Below, in pieces: positions 1-8,695 of a stretch of DNA of 64,000 nucleotides. Numbering within the stretch: the stretch's first letter is position 1; every line of letters starts with the position of its first letter. The notes beneath the pieces were generated by a model. The model made no database searches. It was not told the DNA's origin and saw nothing but the letters and a program-made list of their open reading frames with translations. Made by a program: the position numbers and the translations under genes. Where the stretch lies: assembly GCF_014200435.1 (NCBI RefSeq), contig NZ_JACHBR010000001.1, positions 1,984,001 to 2,048,000 of the forward strand, given 5' to 3'. The DNA is from Sphaerisporangium krabiense. GTDB taxonomy: Bacteria; Actinomycetota; Actinomycetes; Streptosporangiales; Streptosporangiaceae.

Positions 1-338
1 GCGCCGCCGATCCCCTGGACGCCACGGCCGGCGATCTCGACCCAGGCGTCGCCCGCCGCCGCCGCGATGGCCGACCCGGCGATCAGGATGATCCAGCCGG
101 CGGTGAAGACCTTGCGGGCGCCGAGGAGGTCGGACAGCCGGCCGCCGAGCAGCAGCAGGCCGCCGAAGGCGATGACGTAAGCGTTGAAGACCCATTGCAG
201 ACCGCTCTGGGTGAAGCCGAGGTCGCGCTGAATGTCGGGCAGCGCGACCCCGATGATCGAGGTGTCCATGATGACCATGAACTGCGCGGCGGCGAGCACG
301 ATGAGTGCCCGCCATCTGCGCGGGCTGATGGCGTCCAT
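1..338 (-). CDS. MFS drug exporter, DHA2 type (N-terminal part, runs off the left edge)
   Basis: Only the first 112 codons lie in the window. They encode the first membrane segments of a 14-helix DHA2 (EmrB/QacA-like) proton-coupled drug exporter. Helix 1 carries MDTSIIGVALPDI, the family motif at the helix 1 end, and the helix 2-3 loop carries GRLSDLLGARKVF, the MFS motif A. The ATG is preceded by AGGAG at a good distance. The gene reads in the same direction as the NRPS unit that ends at 624 but is separated from it by 285 bp containing several palindromes, so it probably has its own promoter. In this position it is a candidate self-resistance or product-export gene of the cluster. Confidence is high for the family, low for the substrate. 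Confidence 0.85.
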   Translation of the reverse strand, partial: MDAISPRRWRALIVLAAAQFMVIMDTSIIGVALPDIQRDLGFTQSGLQWVFNAYVIAFGGLLLLGGRLSDLLGARKVFTAGWIILIAGSAIAAAAGDAWVEIAGRGVQGIGG

Positions 339-423
339 GCGGAAACTCCTGTTCCCCGCGTCCGCGCCGACTGGCAGGATGCGGGAGGGGTGGGTGTGAT
401 CTCGAACCGGACCGGCCCCGCGA

Positions 424-451
424 GTGGGCGTGCATGCCAGTGCACGCCCAC
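424..451. promoter_or_regulatory. Perfect 11-bp inverted repeat upstream of the MFS gene
   Basis: GTGGGCGTGCA and its exact complement TGCACGCCCAC are separated by 6 bp. The repeat lies about 90 bp upstream of the MFS start codon, a typical place for an operator of a TetR- or MarR-like repressor. It could equally be the transcription terminator of the SDR operon, which ends 170 bp earlier, because the stem is GC-rich; there is no clear U-tract. Confidence 0.4.
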
Positions 452-553
452 CACTCATGTCAGTGGCCGGAAGACGCCCGGCGCGCCGCCGCCCACGTGA
501 TCGTGCCGTCGGCGACATCGGCGCCCGCGCCTCGGTGTTCCTTCCGTTCCTGA

Positions 554-568
554 TACCCCTAGGGGGTA
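554..568. promoter_or_regulatory. CsoR/RcnR-like G-tract palindrome, copy 1
   Basis: TACCCCTAGGGGGTA contains the perfect palindrome CCCCTAGGGG with A/T-rich flanks. C-tract/G-tract palindromes flanked by TA are the usual operators of CsoR/FrmR-family repressors (copper, formaldehyde, persulfide sensors). No CsoR-family gene is in the window, so the regulator would act from elsewhere. A second copy lies 42 bp away. Confidence 0.4.
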
Positions 569-595
569 GGTGTATGGGACGGCAGGACGGTAACA

Positions 596-610
596 TACCC
601 CCCAGGGGTT
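596..610. promoter_or_regulatory. CsoR/RcnR-like G-tract palindrome, copy 2
   Basis: TACCCCCCAGGGGTT has CCCC-A-GGGG dyad symmetry and resembles the copy at 554-568. It lies just beyond the 3' end of the SDR gene. The paired sites make a chance match less likely, but their distance from the next start codon (over 200 bp) is long for a simple operator. Confidence 0.35.
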
Positions 611-623
611 CATCAAGCAGGTC

Positions 624-1493
624 TCAGCGGGCGCTGTAGCCGCCGTCCACGGTGATGACGCCGCCGGTGACGCCGCGGGACTCGTCCGAGGCGAGCCAGA
701 TGCAGGCGTTCGCGACGTCGTGGGCCGAGACCAGCCGCCGGGTCGGCTGGCCGTCGACGAAGACCTGCTCCTGACGGTCGGCGGGGATGCCGAGGGCGTC
801 GGCGATGCCGCCGAGCATCCGGCCCTCCAGCTCCGGCTCGTCGCGGACCGACCCCGGGCACAACGCGTTGACCCGGACGCCGGACGTGGCGTAGTCCAGC
901 GCGGCGGCGCGGGTGAGCCCGACGAGTCCGTGCTTGGCCGCCGTGTAGTTCGCGAAGTGCGGGTAGCCGACCACGCCCGCGGTCGAGGCGACGTTCACCA
1001 CGCTGCCGGCCCCACGGTCCAGCATGTGCGGGACGACCAGGCGCATCACGCGCCACGCGCCGGTCAGGTCGACGTCCACCATGAGCCGCCACTGGTCCTC
1101 GTCCAGCCCGTGCGCCGGGAGGCCCGCGGGCGTGGCGAGGCCCGCGTTGTTCACCAGGACGTCGACGCGCCCGAGGCGGTCCAGCGTGTCGCCGACCGCC
1201 GCCGCGAGCTCGTCCGGGGAGCGCACGTCGGCGTGGCGGGTGAGGACGGTCGCGCCGCGCTCCTCGCACAGCCGGCCGGTCATGCGCAACTGGGCCGCGG
1301 TCCCGAGCGGGTAGGTGGCGCCGGGGATGTCCGCGGCCACGTCGATCAGGGCGAGGTCGGCGCCCTCCGCCGCGAGCGCGAGCGCGCAGGCGCGGCCGAT
1401 GCCGCGAGCGGCGCCCGTGACGATCGCGACCCTGCGGTCCAGGCGTCCGGCGCGCCGGGGTGAAGTCGTCACAGCACCTTCCTCGTCGGTCAT
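624..1493 (-). CDS. Short-chain dehydrogenase/reductase, mycofactocin-type
   Basis: This 289-residue Rossmann-fold oxidoreductase has the nucleotide motif TGAARGIG near residue 28, NNAG, the catalytic serine in VASTAG and the YTAAK tyrosine-lysine pair, and ends VDGGY. After the second strand it carries an extra segment (ALIDVAADIPGATYPLGT and following) of the kind found in mycofactocin-coupled SDRs, in which the nicotinamide cofactor is not freely exchanged; this assignment is by resemblance. Its ATG overlaps the stop codon of the upstream NRPS gene (ATGA), so the two are translationally coupled. It is the last gene of the unit running from 6349. Inferred role: oxidation or reduction of a hydroxyl or keto group on the peptide or its precursor. 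The substrate cannot be told. Confidence 0.8.
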   Translation of the reverse strand: MTDEEGAVTTSPRRAGRLDRRVAIVTGAARGIGRACALALAAEGADLALIDVAADIPGATYPLGTAAQLRMTGRLCEERGATVLTRHADVRSPDELAAAVGDTLDRLGRVDVLVNNAGLATPAGLPAHGLDEDQWRLMVDVDLTGAWRVMRLVVPHMLDRGAGSVVNVASTAGVVGYPHFANYTAAKHGLVGLTRAAALDYATSGVRVNALCPGSVRDEPELEGRMLGGIADALGIPADRQEQVFVDGQPTRRLVSAHDVANACIWLASDESRGVTGGVITVDGGYSAR

Positions 1494-4429
1494 GCCGGAC
1501 GGGCCTGCCGCCGCAGCACCGCCGCGAGCCCGCGGACGGTGGGGTTGAGGTAGATCTCGCGGGGCGGCAGCTCGGCCAGCCCGTGTTCGGCCATCACGGT
1601 GAGCAGGCGGATCGCGGTCAGCGAGTTCCCGCCGAGGTCGAAGAAGTTGTCGTCGGGCCCGACGGGCGTCCGCAGGACCGCGGTCCACGCCGCCAGGACC
1701 GCCTCCTCCACGTCGCCGTTGACCGGCGCCGGCGGCGTGACCGGAGCGGGTGCGGCCGTGGAGACCTCGGCGAGCCGGTCCACGTCGAGCTTTCCGTTGG
1801 CGGTGAGCGGCAACGCCGCCACGACCGTGACCGAGGCGGGCACCATGTAGTCCGGCAGGACGCGGGCCACGCGCCGGCGGACGTCCTGTCCTGACGCGGC
1901 GGCGTCTCCGGCGACCACGTAGGCGTCGAGCCGGGCGCTGTCGGAGTCCGGCCCCCGGCGGAGCACGACGGCGGCGGCCGTCACGGCGGGAACGGCCAGC
2001 AGCGCCGCCCGGATCTCCTCGGGCTCGATGCGGTACCCGCGCAGCTTGACCTGGTCGTCCAGCCGGCCGAGGTGTTCGAGCCGCCCGTCCGGGAGCAGCC
2101 GGCCGCGGTCGCCGCTCCGGTACATCCTGCCCCCCGTGAACGGGTCGGCCGCGAAGCGCTCCGCCGTCACCGCGGGAAGGTTGAGGTAGCCGTCGGCCAC
2201 GCCCGCGCCGCCCACCCAGATCTCCCCCGGCACCCCGGGGGGAAGCAGCCGGCCCGCCTCGTCCATGACGTACACGTGCCAGCCGGGGATCGGCGGCCCC
2301 ACCGAGCGGGACCCGGTCAGCGCGTCCCACCGCGTCACCGTCTGCGCCGTCACGTGGACGGTCGTCTCGGTGATGCCGTACATGTTCACCACCCGGCACT
2401 CCTCCTCCGGGTGCCGGTCGAACCAGCGGAGCAGGATCCGGGGGTCGAGCGCCTCGCCGCCGAGGATCACCAGCCGGACGGCCAGCGGCTCCGGCCGGGC
2501 GTGGTCGTGGTCGATCAGGTGGGTGAGCGCCGAGGGCGTCTGGCTCAGGACCGTGACCCCCGTGCGGCGCAGCAGCTCGTGGAAGCTCGCCGGAGAGCGG
2601 GCCACCAGGTAGGGGACCACGACGAGCCGCCCGCCGGTCAGCAGGCACCCCCAGATCTCCCACACGGAGAAGTCGAAGGCCGGCGAGTGGAAGAAGGACC
2701 ACACGTCCTCGGGGGACAGCCCGAAGTCGCGTTCGGTCGCCGCGACGAGGGCGGCCACGTTCCGGTGCGGCACCTTCACGCCCTTGGGCCGGCCGGTGGA
2801 TCCCGAGGTGTAGATGACATAGGCGGCGTCGTCCGGCGTGACGCGCACCGGGCCGGCGGGCGCGTCGCCGCCCTCGGCGATCAGGTCCTCCACCGTCAGC
2901 ACCGGCACATCACGGGCTCTGTCCCCGGCCGCGTCCCCGGCCTTCTCCTCGACCGTGCGCTCGGTCATGGCGACGAGCAGCGCGGCGTCCGAGTCGTGCA
3001 GGATCGCGGTGATCCGCTCCGCCGGGTAGCTCGGGTGCAGCGGCACGTACGCGGCACCGGACCTGAGGATGCCGAGCATGGTCGCGATGAGGTCCGGGGA
3101 CGGGTCCAGGCACACGCCGACGCGTGCGCCGGTGGTGACGCCACGCCGGCGCAGGCCCGCCGCGATCCTCCCGGCGCGCGCGTCCAGTTCCCGGTACGTC
3201 AGCGACCCGCCGTCTCCCAGGACCGCGACCCGGTCCGGGTGCGCGGCGGCGCGGGCGGCCAGGGCGTCGTGCACGCAGACGGCGGGCGCGTCCACCGTGT
3301 GGCGCGGGCGGCCGAGCCGGGCCACCCGCCGCTTCTCGGCCTCGTCGAGCAGCTCGACCTCCCCCAGGGAAGACGACGGCGCTCCGGTCAGCAGCCGTCC
3401 GGCCACGTGCAGGGTGTGCCGGACGAACCGCGCGGCGGTGTCCCTGCCGAACCGGTGGTGGCACTCGCCGAGGACGCGCCCGTCCGGGAGCAGGTCCACC
3501 ACGAGCGTCAGCGGATAGAGCGGCGCGAGGTGCGGGACGTACGCGTCCTCGTCCCGCCGCGCCACCAGCACTCCGGCCCGGGCGCTCAGCACGTCCGGCA
3601 GCGCGGGATCACCGGACGGCTCCCACGGCACCCCGTGGGCGAGCCGGTCGCGCACGCCGGACAGGTACCGTCCGATGGTCGTCCCCGCTTCGGCGTCCGC
3701 AGGCACGACGGTCAGCGTCTCGGCGCACACGGCGCCGTCCGCAGCGGCGGACAGGGCCGTGCCGACCAGCGCCCGATCGGTGCCCGCGTACCGGGCGAGC
3801 ACCAGGCCCGCCGCCGCCACCAGGACGGCGTGCAGGTCGGCGGGCGGAACGTCCGGCGGAGCGGGCACCGGGAACCGCAGGACCCCGTGCCCTGCGCCGC
3901 CGGGGTGGCCGTCGCTCCACGCCGGCGTATCGCCCCGGAGATCGCGGACGGCTCCGGCGAGCTCCTCCAGGTCGGCGTGCGGCCCGCCGGGCGGGACGGC
4001 GAGGCCGGCGCCGGTGAGGATCGACCTGGCGAGCGGGCCCAGCGACGCCCGTCCGACGCGGGACCGGTGCGCGACGAGGACGAGGTCGGCGGCGCCGTCG
4101 GCGTATCGGAGGAGCACGGCCCGCAGCGGGGCGCGGCCCGGGGCGAGGGGGCGGTGCAGTTCGGCGGTCCTGCGCCGCCGGGCGAGCGGGCCGGCCGCCG
4201 CGCCGGGCACGTCCTCGGCCCACAGCCGCGGGGCCGCGCCGCCCAGGTCTCCCGCGTCGTGCGCGTCGCCCACGGCGAGGAAGGGGTGGTCCGCCGTGAT
4301 CCGCGCGAGATCGCGCGCCAGTGACTCCGCGGCGGGCGCGTCCGCGATCCGGAACGCCGCCGAGTGGCACAGCCGGGCGGTCTTCTCCGCCGCGGACAGG
4401 AGCGGCTCCCTGGCCGCCCGATCACCCAT
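1490..4429 (-). CDS. NRPS module with degenerate C domain: C*-A-T, threonine-like A domain
   Basis: The 979-residue protein has a condensation-like domain (about 1-370), an adenylation domain (about 390-880) and a carrier domain with its phosphopantetheine serine near 936 (LGGNSL). In the C domain the HHxxxDG motif reads AHRSRVG at 120-126: the second histidine survives but the first histidine and the aspartate are gone, so peptide-bond formation is doubtful. The A domain has the P-loop TSGSTGRPKG and a hand-read specificity code D-F-W-S-I-G-M-V-H-K, close to the classical threonine code DFWNIGMVHK. It probably loads Thr or a Thr-like amino acid onto its own carrier protein. The start overlaps the thioesterase gene by 8 bp and the stop overlaps the SDR start. 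It may act as a loading or in-trans tailoring platform rather than an elongation module. Confidence 0.9.
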   Translation of the reverse strand: MGDRAAREPLLSAAEKTARLCHSAAFRIADAPAAESLARDLARITADHPFLAVGDAHDAGDLGGAAPRLWAEDVPGAAAGPLARRRRTAELHRPLAPGRAPLRAVLLRYADGAADLVLVAHRSRVGRASLGPLARSILTGAGLAVPPGGPHADLEELAGAVRDLRGDTPAWSDGHPGGAGHGVLRFPVPAPPDVPPADLHAVLVAAAGLVLARYAGTDRALVGTALSAAADGAVCAETLTVVPADAEAGTTIGRYLSGVRDRLAHGVPWEPSGDPALPDVLSARAGVLVARRDEDAYVPHLAPLYPLTLVVDLLPDGRVLGECHHRFGRDTAARFVRHTLHVAGRLLTGAPSSSLGEVELLDEAEKRRVARLGRPRHTVDAPAVCVHDALAARAAAHPDRVAVLGDGGSLTYRELDARAGRIAAGLRRRGVTTGARVGVCLDPSPDLIATMLGILRSGAAYVPLHPSYPAERITAILHDSDAALLVAMTERTVEEKAGDAAGDRARDVPVLTVEDLIAEGGDAPAGPVRVTPDDAAYVIYTSGSTGRPKGVKVPHRNVAALVAATERDFGLSPEDVWSFFHSPAFDFSVWEIWGCLLTGGRLVVVPYLVARSPASFHELLRRTGVTVLSQTPSALTHLIDHDHARPEPLAVRLVILGGEALDPRILLRWFDRHPEEECRVVNMYGITETTVHVTAQTVTRWDALTGSRSVGPPIPGWHVYVMDEAGRLLPPGVPGEIWVGGAGVADGYLNLPAVTAERFAADPFTGGRMYRSGDRGRLLPDGRLEHLGRLDDQVKLRGYRIEPEEIRAALLAVPAVTAAAVVLRRGPDSDSARLDAYVVAGDAAASGQDVRRRVARVLPDYMVPASVTVVAALPLTANGKLDVDRLAEVSTAAPAPVTPPAPVNGDVEEAVLAAWTAVLRTPVGPDDNFFDLGGNSLTAIRLLTVMAEHGLAELPPREIYLNPTVRGLAAVLRRQARPA

Positions 4430-5186
4430 GGGACAGCCGTCCGACGAGCGCGAGGATCTCGGCCACGGAGTCGACCAGGTACATGTGCCCGCCGGGCATC
4501 TCGGCCACGTGGAACTCCGCGCCGGTGGCCGTGGCCCAGCCCTGGAGTTCCGCCCGGGAGACGAGCCCGTCGTCGGCGCCGCGCACGGCCGTGATCGGCG
4601 CGCGCAGCGGCGGGCGGGAGGCCGGCGGCCGGTAGTTCTCGTGCATCTCCACGTCGGCCCGCAGGCAGGGCAGCAGCAGCTCGCGCATCGTGGGGTCCTC
4701 CAGCGCCGGATGCGAGTACCCGGCGAACTCCAGGACCCGTGCCAGGAACTCCTCGTCCGGCAGCCCGGTGGCCCGCTTCTCCCGCACCTCGCCGGGACCG
4801 GGGGAACCGCTCACGACCAGGTGCGCGACGGCCGGGCCGCCCACGTCCTGGAGGCGGTGCGCCATCTCGTAGGCCAGGATCGCGCCCAGGCTGTGCCCGA
4901 AGACCACGACGCGCGACCGCCCGGCGAGCTTGTCGAGCACCTCCCCGGCGAGGCCGTCGACCGCCTCGTGGACGTCGCGGTACGGGGGCTCGGTGAACCG
5001 CTGTTCCCGGCCGGGAAGCTGGACCGGGACGACCTCGACGGCCTCCGGGTCGTGGCCGCGCCAGGGCCGGAAGAACCCGGCGCCGGCGCCCGCGTAGGGG
5101 AAGCACAACAACGTCGCGGGGTCCGCCTTCGTGCCTCGCATCGGCCGCTGCTCCTTCGAGAGGTCGCCATCGTTCGGATTCGTCAT
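4422..5186 (-). CDS. Type II (editing) thioesterase
   Basis: This 254-residue alpha/beta hydrolase has the TEII hallmarks: FPYAGAG near the N-terminus, PGRE, the nucleophile in GHSLGA (Ser99) and a C-terminal GGHMY histidine (about 234). Such free-standing enzymes remove misprimed or stalled acyl groups from NRPS and PKS carrier proteins in the cytosol. The ATG overlaps the stop of the epoxide hydrolase gene (ATGA), and its 3' end overlaps the next NRPS gene by 8 bp, so it is firmly in this operon. A role in releasing the aminoacyl group from the adjacent C*-A-T protein is possible. Confidence 0.92.
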   Translation of the reverse strand: MTNPNDGDLSKEQRPMRGTKADPATLLCFPYAGAGAGFFRPWRGHDPEAVEVVPVQLPGREQRFTEPPYRDVHEAVDGLAGEVLDKLAGRSRVVVFGHSLGAILAYEMAHRLQDVGGPAVAHLVVSGSPGPGEVREKRATGLPDEEFLARVLEFAGYSHPALEDPTMRELLLPCLRADVEMHENYRPPASRPPLRAPITAVRGADDGLVSRAELQGWATATGAEFHVAEMPGGHMYLVDSVAEILALVGRLSHG

Positions 5187-6349
5187 CGCGCCGGCCGGCG
5201 TAGGGGGCGGAAGAACCGGCGGACGTCCTCGGTGAACAGGTCGGGCACTTCCAGCGCGGCGAAGTGGCCCCCGGTGTCGAACTCGGTCCAGGACGTGATG
5301 TTCGGGTTGGTGCGCACGGCGAAGCGCCGGATCGGCGGCGCCACGTCGCCGGGGAACACCGCCACGCCGAACGGGACGGTCAGCGTCTCCGGCAGGCCGA
5401 AGGTCGCCGCGGAATCCTTGTACAGGCGGGCGGAGGACGCCGCGGTGTTGGTGAGCCAGTAGAGCATCACGTTGGTGAGGATGCGGTCGCGGCGCACCGC
5501 GTCCTCCGGGAGCGCCGCCGGGCGGCTCCACTCCTTGAACTTCTCCACGATCCAGGCGAGCTGGCCGGCCGGGGAGTCCGCGAGCGCGTGCCCGAGCGTG
5601 TGCGGGCGGTGGGTCTGCACCTGCGCGTAGCCGGACAGCTCCGTGTTGAACACGTGGAGCCGTTCCACTCTCTCCATCTCGGCGGGAGTGAGCGCGGCCA
5701 TCTCCTTCGGGTCGCCGGACGGGAAGGTGAGCAGGAAGTTCACGTGCACGCCGACGACGTCGTCCGGTGCGTGGACGCCGAGCTTGCGCGAGATCAGCGA
5801 CCCGAAGTCGCCGCCCTGCGCGCCGTAGCGGTGGTAGCCCAGCCGCTTCATCAGCGCGGCCCAGGCGGACGCGACCCGCGCCACCCCCCAGCCGGTGTCG
5901 CGGGCCGGCCCGGACAGGCCGAATCCCGGGATCGAGGGGATCACCACGTGGAAGGCGTCCGCGGGGTCGCCGCCGTGCGCGGCGGGGTCGGTGAGCGGGC
6001 CGATGACGTCCAGGAACTCCGCCACCGAGCCCGGCCACCCGTGCGTGACCACCAGCGGGAGCGCGTCCGGCTCCGGGGACCTGACGTGCAGGAAGTGCAC
6101 GGTGGCGCCGGATATCTCGGTGGTGAACTGGGGGTGGGAGTTCAGCTCCGCCTCGGCCTTGCGCCAGTCGTAGGACGTGCGCCAGTACTCGACGAGGTCC
6201 TTGAGGTAGTCGACGGGGACGCCGTCGTCCCAGCCGGCGCCGGCGGGCTGGCGGGCCCAGCGGGTGCGGGCCAGCCGGTCGGCCAGGTCGTCGAGGTCCG
6301 CCTGCGGGATGTCCACGCGAAACGGCCGGACAAGGCCATCAGAGACCAT
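5183..6349 (-). CDS. Epoxide hydrolase, EHN-domain (microsomal) family
   Basis: The 388-residue protein matches the microsomal-type epoxide hydrolases: an N-terminal EHN region, the oxyanion motif HGWPGS (103-108), the nucleophilic aspartate in GGDFGS (Asp181) and a C-terminal histidine in GGHFAALE (about 362). These enzymes open an epoxide through a covalent ester to give a vicinal diol. The chosen ATG follows GAGGAGAA at good spacing; longer readings add an unsupported N-terminus. It is the first gene of the unit 6349-624 and faces a P450 gene across a 296-bp intergenic region, so a P450-made epoxide is a reasonable substrate. Relatives occur in enediyne clusters, but no enediyne PKS is present here. 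Confidence 0.88.
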   Translation of the reverse strand: MVSDGLVRPFRVDIPQADLDDLADRLARTRWARQPAGAGWDDGVPVDYLKDLVEYWRTSYDWRKAEAELNSHPQFTTEISGATVHFLHVRSPEPDALPLVVTHGWPGSVAEFLDVIGPLTDPAAHGGDPADAFHVVIPSIPGFGLSGPARDTGWGVARVASAWAALMKRLGYHRYGAQGGDFGSLISRKLGVHAPDDVVGVHVNFLLTFPSGDPKEMAALTPAEMERVERLHVFNTELSGYAQVQTHRPHTLGHALADSPAGQLAWIVEKFKEWSRPAALPEDAVRRDRILTNVMLYWLTNTAASSARLYKDSAATFGLPETLTVPFGVAVFPGDVAPPIRRFAVRTNPNITSWTEFDTGGHFAALEVPDLFTEDVRRFFRPLRRPAR

Positions 6350-6502
6350 CGCTTCTCCTCGTTGGACCCGCGCCGGGGAGCGGGTTTCAAAGGCAGGCGG
6401 GCACGGCGGATTCTGGGCGGGCACCTTCGGCGCGGACGCCCACGGCCCCGCCGGCGTCACAGGCGAGCATAAACAAGGCCCGCCCGTTAATCACGCTGTC
6501 CA

Positions 6503-6533
6503 TTGACGGTTCTTTCCGCGGCCGGCCCATATC
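6503..6533 (+). promoter_or_regulatory. Possible promoter for the P450 at 6646
   Basis: TTGACG at 6503-6508 is followed after 19 bp by CATATC, about 110 bp before the P450 start codon. The spacing is slightly long and the -10 element is weak. The divergent promoter of the epoxide hydrolase unit must lie in the same 296-bp gap, but no convincing hexamers were found for it. Confidence 0.25.
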
Positions 6534-6645
6534 TTGGAGTCCACGCGGCGACCCGGCACAATTGCCACCGACGAGCCGGGAAGGCGCCGCGCGCATGGCG
6601 GTCGCGACGGCACCGAATGGCGCACCATCCGGAAGGAGAAGTGAC

Positions 6646-7857
6646 ATGTCTTTCGGCGCGCACAGCGAATGGAAATCGCCGGATCTGTCCGATCCCTTGG
6701 TGTACACCGAAGGCGACGCGGAGGCGCTTTGGGCGGCGCAACGTGAACGCGAACCGGTCTTCTGGACCGACCGGGCCGCCGCGGAGGGATTCTGGTCCGT
6801 GCTGAGCCACCCGCCCGCGAACGACGTCCTGCGCGACAGCGAGACCTTCGTCTCCTCGCGCGGCATGCGGCTGGACTCTCCCCCCGTCCCGACGGCCGAC
6901 GCGGCGGGCAGCGTGCTCATCGTGAGCGACCCGCCGCGGCACGGCAGCCTCCGCCGGATCGTCAGCTCGGCCTTCACCCCGCGCACGGTCCGCCGCCTGG
7001 AGGCGACCATCCGCACGACGGCCGTCTCGATCGTGGAGAACGCCGTGGCCGCGGGCGAGTTCGACGCGGTCGAGATGGCGGCCAGGCTGCCCGTCTCGGT
7101 GATCTGCGACATGCTCGGGGTGCCGCCGCAGGACTGGGAGAGCCTGCTGAGGCTGAGCATCACGGCGTTCGGGTCCGGCGGCGACCGCGAGGTGGAGATC
7201 GAGGCGAACAGCGAGATCCTGCTCTACTTCGAGCACCTGGTGAAGCTGCGCAGGAAGGATCCCGGAGACGACGTCGTCAGCGCCTTCGTCCACGCCGAGG
7301 TGGACGGCGTCCCGTTCTCGGACGACAAGATCATCCTGAACTGCAACGCCCTTTTCTCGGCCGGCACGGAGACGACACGGCACGCCTCGGTGGGCGGGCT
7401 GCTCGCGTTCATCGATTTCCCCGGCCAGTGGGCGCGCCTGCGGGAGAACCCGGATCTGATGCCCACCGCGGTCCAGGAGATACTGCGCTATTCAAGCCCC
7501 ATCCTGCACGTGATGCGGACCGCCGTCGCGGACACCAGGATCGGCGACCGGGAAATCTCGGCGGGCGACCGGGTGGCGGTCTGGCTGCCCGCCGTGAATC
7601 GCGACGAGACCGTTTTCGACGACCCGCTCGTTTTCGATGTCGGCCGTGATCCGAACCGTCATCTCGCGCTTTCAGCCGGCCCGCATTTCTGTCTCGGGTC
7701 GTCGCTCGCGATAACGGAACTCGGCGTATTGTTCGAGGAACTGCTGAAGCGGGCCGACCACGCCGAGCACGCCGGGACGCCGCGCCGCATGCCATCGAAC
7801 TTCGTCTGGGGATTCGAGACGGCGCCGGTCCGGCTGGCACGGCGCCGCGCGGAGTGA
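6646..7857 (+). CDS. Cytochrome P450
   Basis: This 403-residue bacterial P450 has the C-helix motif HGSLRR, the I-helix SAGTETT (238-244, Glu in place of the common Asp), an intact ExxR (Glu278-Arg281) and the heme loop SAGPHFCLG with Cys349. The usual heme-loop Phe before the first glycine is replaced (ALSAGPHFCLG). The ATG is preceded by GGAAGGAGAAG. It is the only gene of the early cluster on the plus strand and converges with the hydratase gene, leaving just 2 bp between the stop codons. It probably hydroxylates or epoxidises the peptide or a carrier-bound building block; the neighbouring epoxide hydrolase suggests epoxidation, but this is inference. Confidence 0.92.
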   Translation: MSFGAHSEWKSPDLSDPLVYTEGDAEALWAAQREREPVFWTDRAAAEGFWSVLSHPPANDVLRDSETFVSSRGMRLDSPPVPTADAAGSVLIVSDPPRHGSLRRIVSSAFTPRTVRRLEATIRTTAVSIVENAVAAGEFDAVEMAARLPVSVICDMLGVPPQDWESLLRLSITAFGSGGDREVEIEANSEILLYFEHLVKLRRKDPGDDVVSAFVHAEVDGVPFSDDKIILNCNALFSAGTETTRHASVGGLLAFIDFPGQWARLRENPDLMPTAVQEILRYSSPILHVMRTAVADTRIGDREISAGDRVAVWLPAVNRDETVFDDPLVFDVGRDPNRHLALSAGPHFCLGSSLAITELGVLFEELLKRADHAEHAGTPRRMPSNFVWGFETAPVRLARRRAE

Positions 7858-7859
7858 GG

Positions 7860-8639
7860 TCAGGCCTGGACGGCGACCGAGCCGAGCCGGTCGAACTCGG
7901 CGACGAACCGGTCGCCGGGGTTCATGGGGACCGCGGCGTGCAACGCGCCGGTCAGGATCAGGTGACCGGGCTCCAGCGCCACGCCGTGCTCGCCGAGCGT
8001 GTTCGCCAGCCAGGCCACCACCGCCACCGGGTCGCCGAGGGCCGCCGCCCCGGCGCCCGTGGCGACGACCTCGTCGTTGCGGCTGAACACCATGCCGATC
8101 AGGCGCGGGTCCACGTCCCGGGCGGGCACCGCCCGGTCGCCGAGCACCAGGGCGCCGTTGGAGGCGAGGTCGGCGATCGTGTCGGCCAGCCGGATCCGCC
8201 AGTCCGCGATGCGGGAGTCGACGATCTCCAGCCCCGCCATGACGTCCGCGATGGCGGCACGGGCGGTCTCCAGGGTCACGCCGGGCCCGGCGAGACGGGA
8301 CCCGAGCCTGAAGACGATCTCGGCCTCGACCTTGGGCGCGATGAAGGCCTCGCGCGGCACCCGGTCGCCGTCGGCGTACAGCGTGGACGCCAGGACGGGG
8401 CCGTAGTCGGGCGTGTCCACGCCGAACAGGCGCTGCATCGGGACCGACGTCAGCCCCGCCTTGTACCCGATGACGCGGTCGCCGTCGTCCAGCAGCATCC
8501 CGACCAGGTCCCGCTGGATCGCGTAGCCGTCGGCCATGCCCATCGCCGGGTCGTCGTCGGTGAACGGCGCGATCGGCACGCGGGTGGCCCTGGCCTGGTA
8601 GAGCGCCCGCGCCCTGGACCGGTGATCGAGACCGGACAT
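7860..8639 (-). CDS. 2-oxopent-4-enoate hydratase / fumarylpyruvate-fold family enzyme
   Basis: The 259-residue protein belongs to the 2-keto-4-pentenoate hydratase / 4-oxalocrotonate decarboxylase family. Family signatures are IGYKAGLTS, the metal-binding acidic residues in PKVEAEIVF, EIVDSRIADW and the TGAGAAALGDPV loop. In aromatic degradation the enzyme adds water to 2-hydroxypentadienoate to form 4-hydroxy-2-oxovalerate, the substrate of the aldolase encoded three genes upstream. Here, inside an NRPS cluster, it may work in the reverse sense and dehydrate an aldolase product to a 2-oxo-4-enoate. It is the last gene of the unit starting at 11859. Hydratase and decarboxylase subfamilies cannot be separated with certainty by eye. 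Confidence 0.88.
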   Translation of the reverse strand: MSGLDHRSRARALYQARATRVPIAPFTDDDPAMGMADGYAIQRDLVGMLLDDGDRVIGYKAGLTSVPMQRLFGVDTPDYGPVLASTLYADGDRVPREAFIAPKVEAEIVFRLGSRLAGPGVTLETARAAIADVMAGLEIVDSRIADWRIRLADTIADLASNGALVLGDRAVPARDVDPRLIGMVFSRNDEVVATGAGAAALGDPVAVVAWLANTLGEHGVALEPGHLILTGALHAAVPMNPGDRFVAEFDRLGSVAVQA

Positions 8640-8695
8640 GAGTACACCTGCTTTCGCTTCCGAAGGGCCGGACCGGGAACGCCGCGGCGAGGGTG

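Noticed and set aside
5183-6349. Epoxide hydrolase as a sign of an enediyne cluster
   Set aside because: No iterative enediyne PKS, no E3-E5-type genes and no other PKS modules are in the window; the enzyme family is also widespread.
7858-7859. Terminator between the convergent P450 and hydratase genes
   Set aside because: Only 2 bp separate the stop codons and no hairpin is evident near them.
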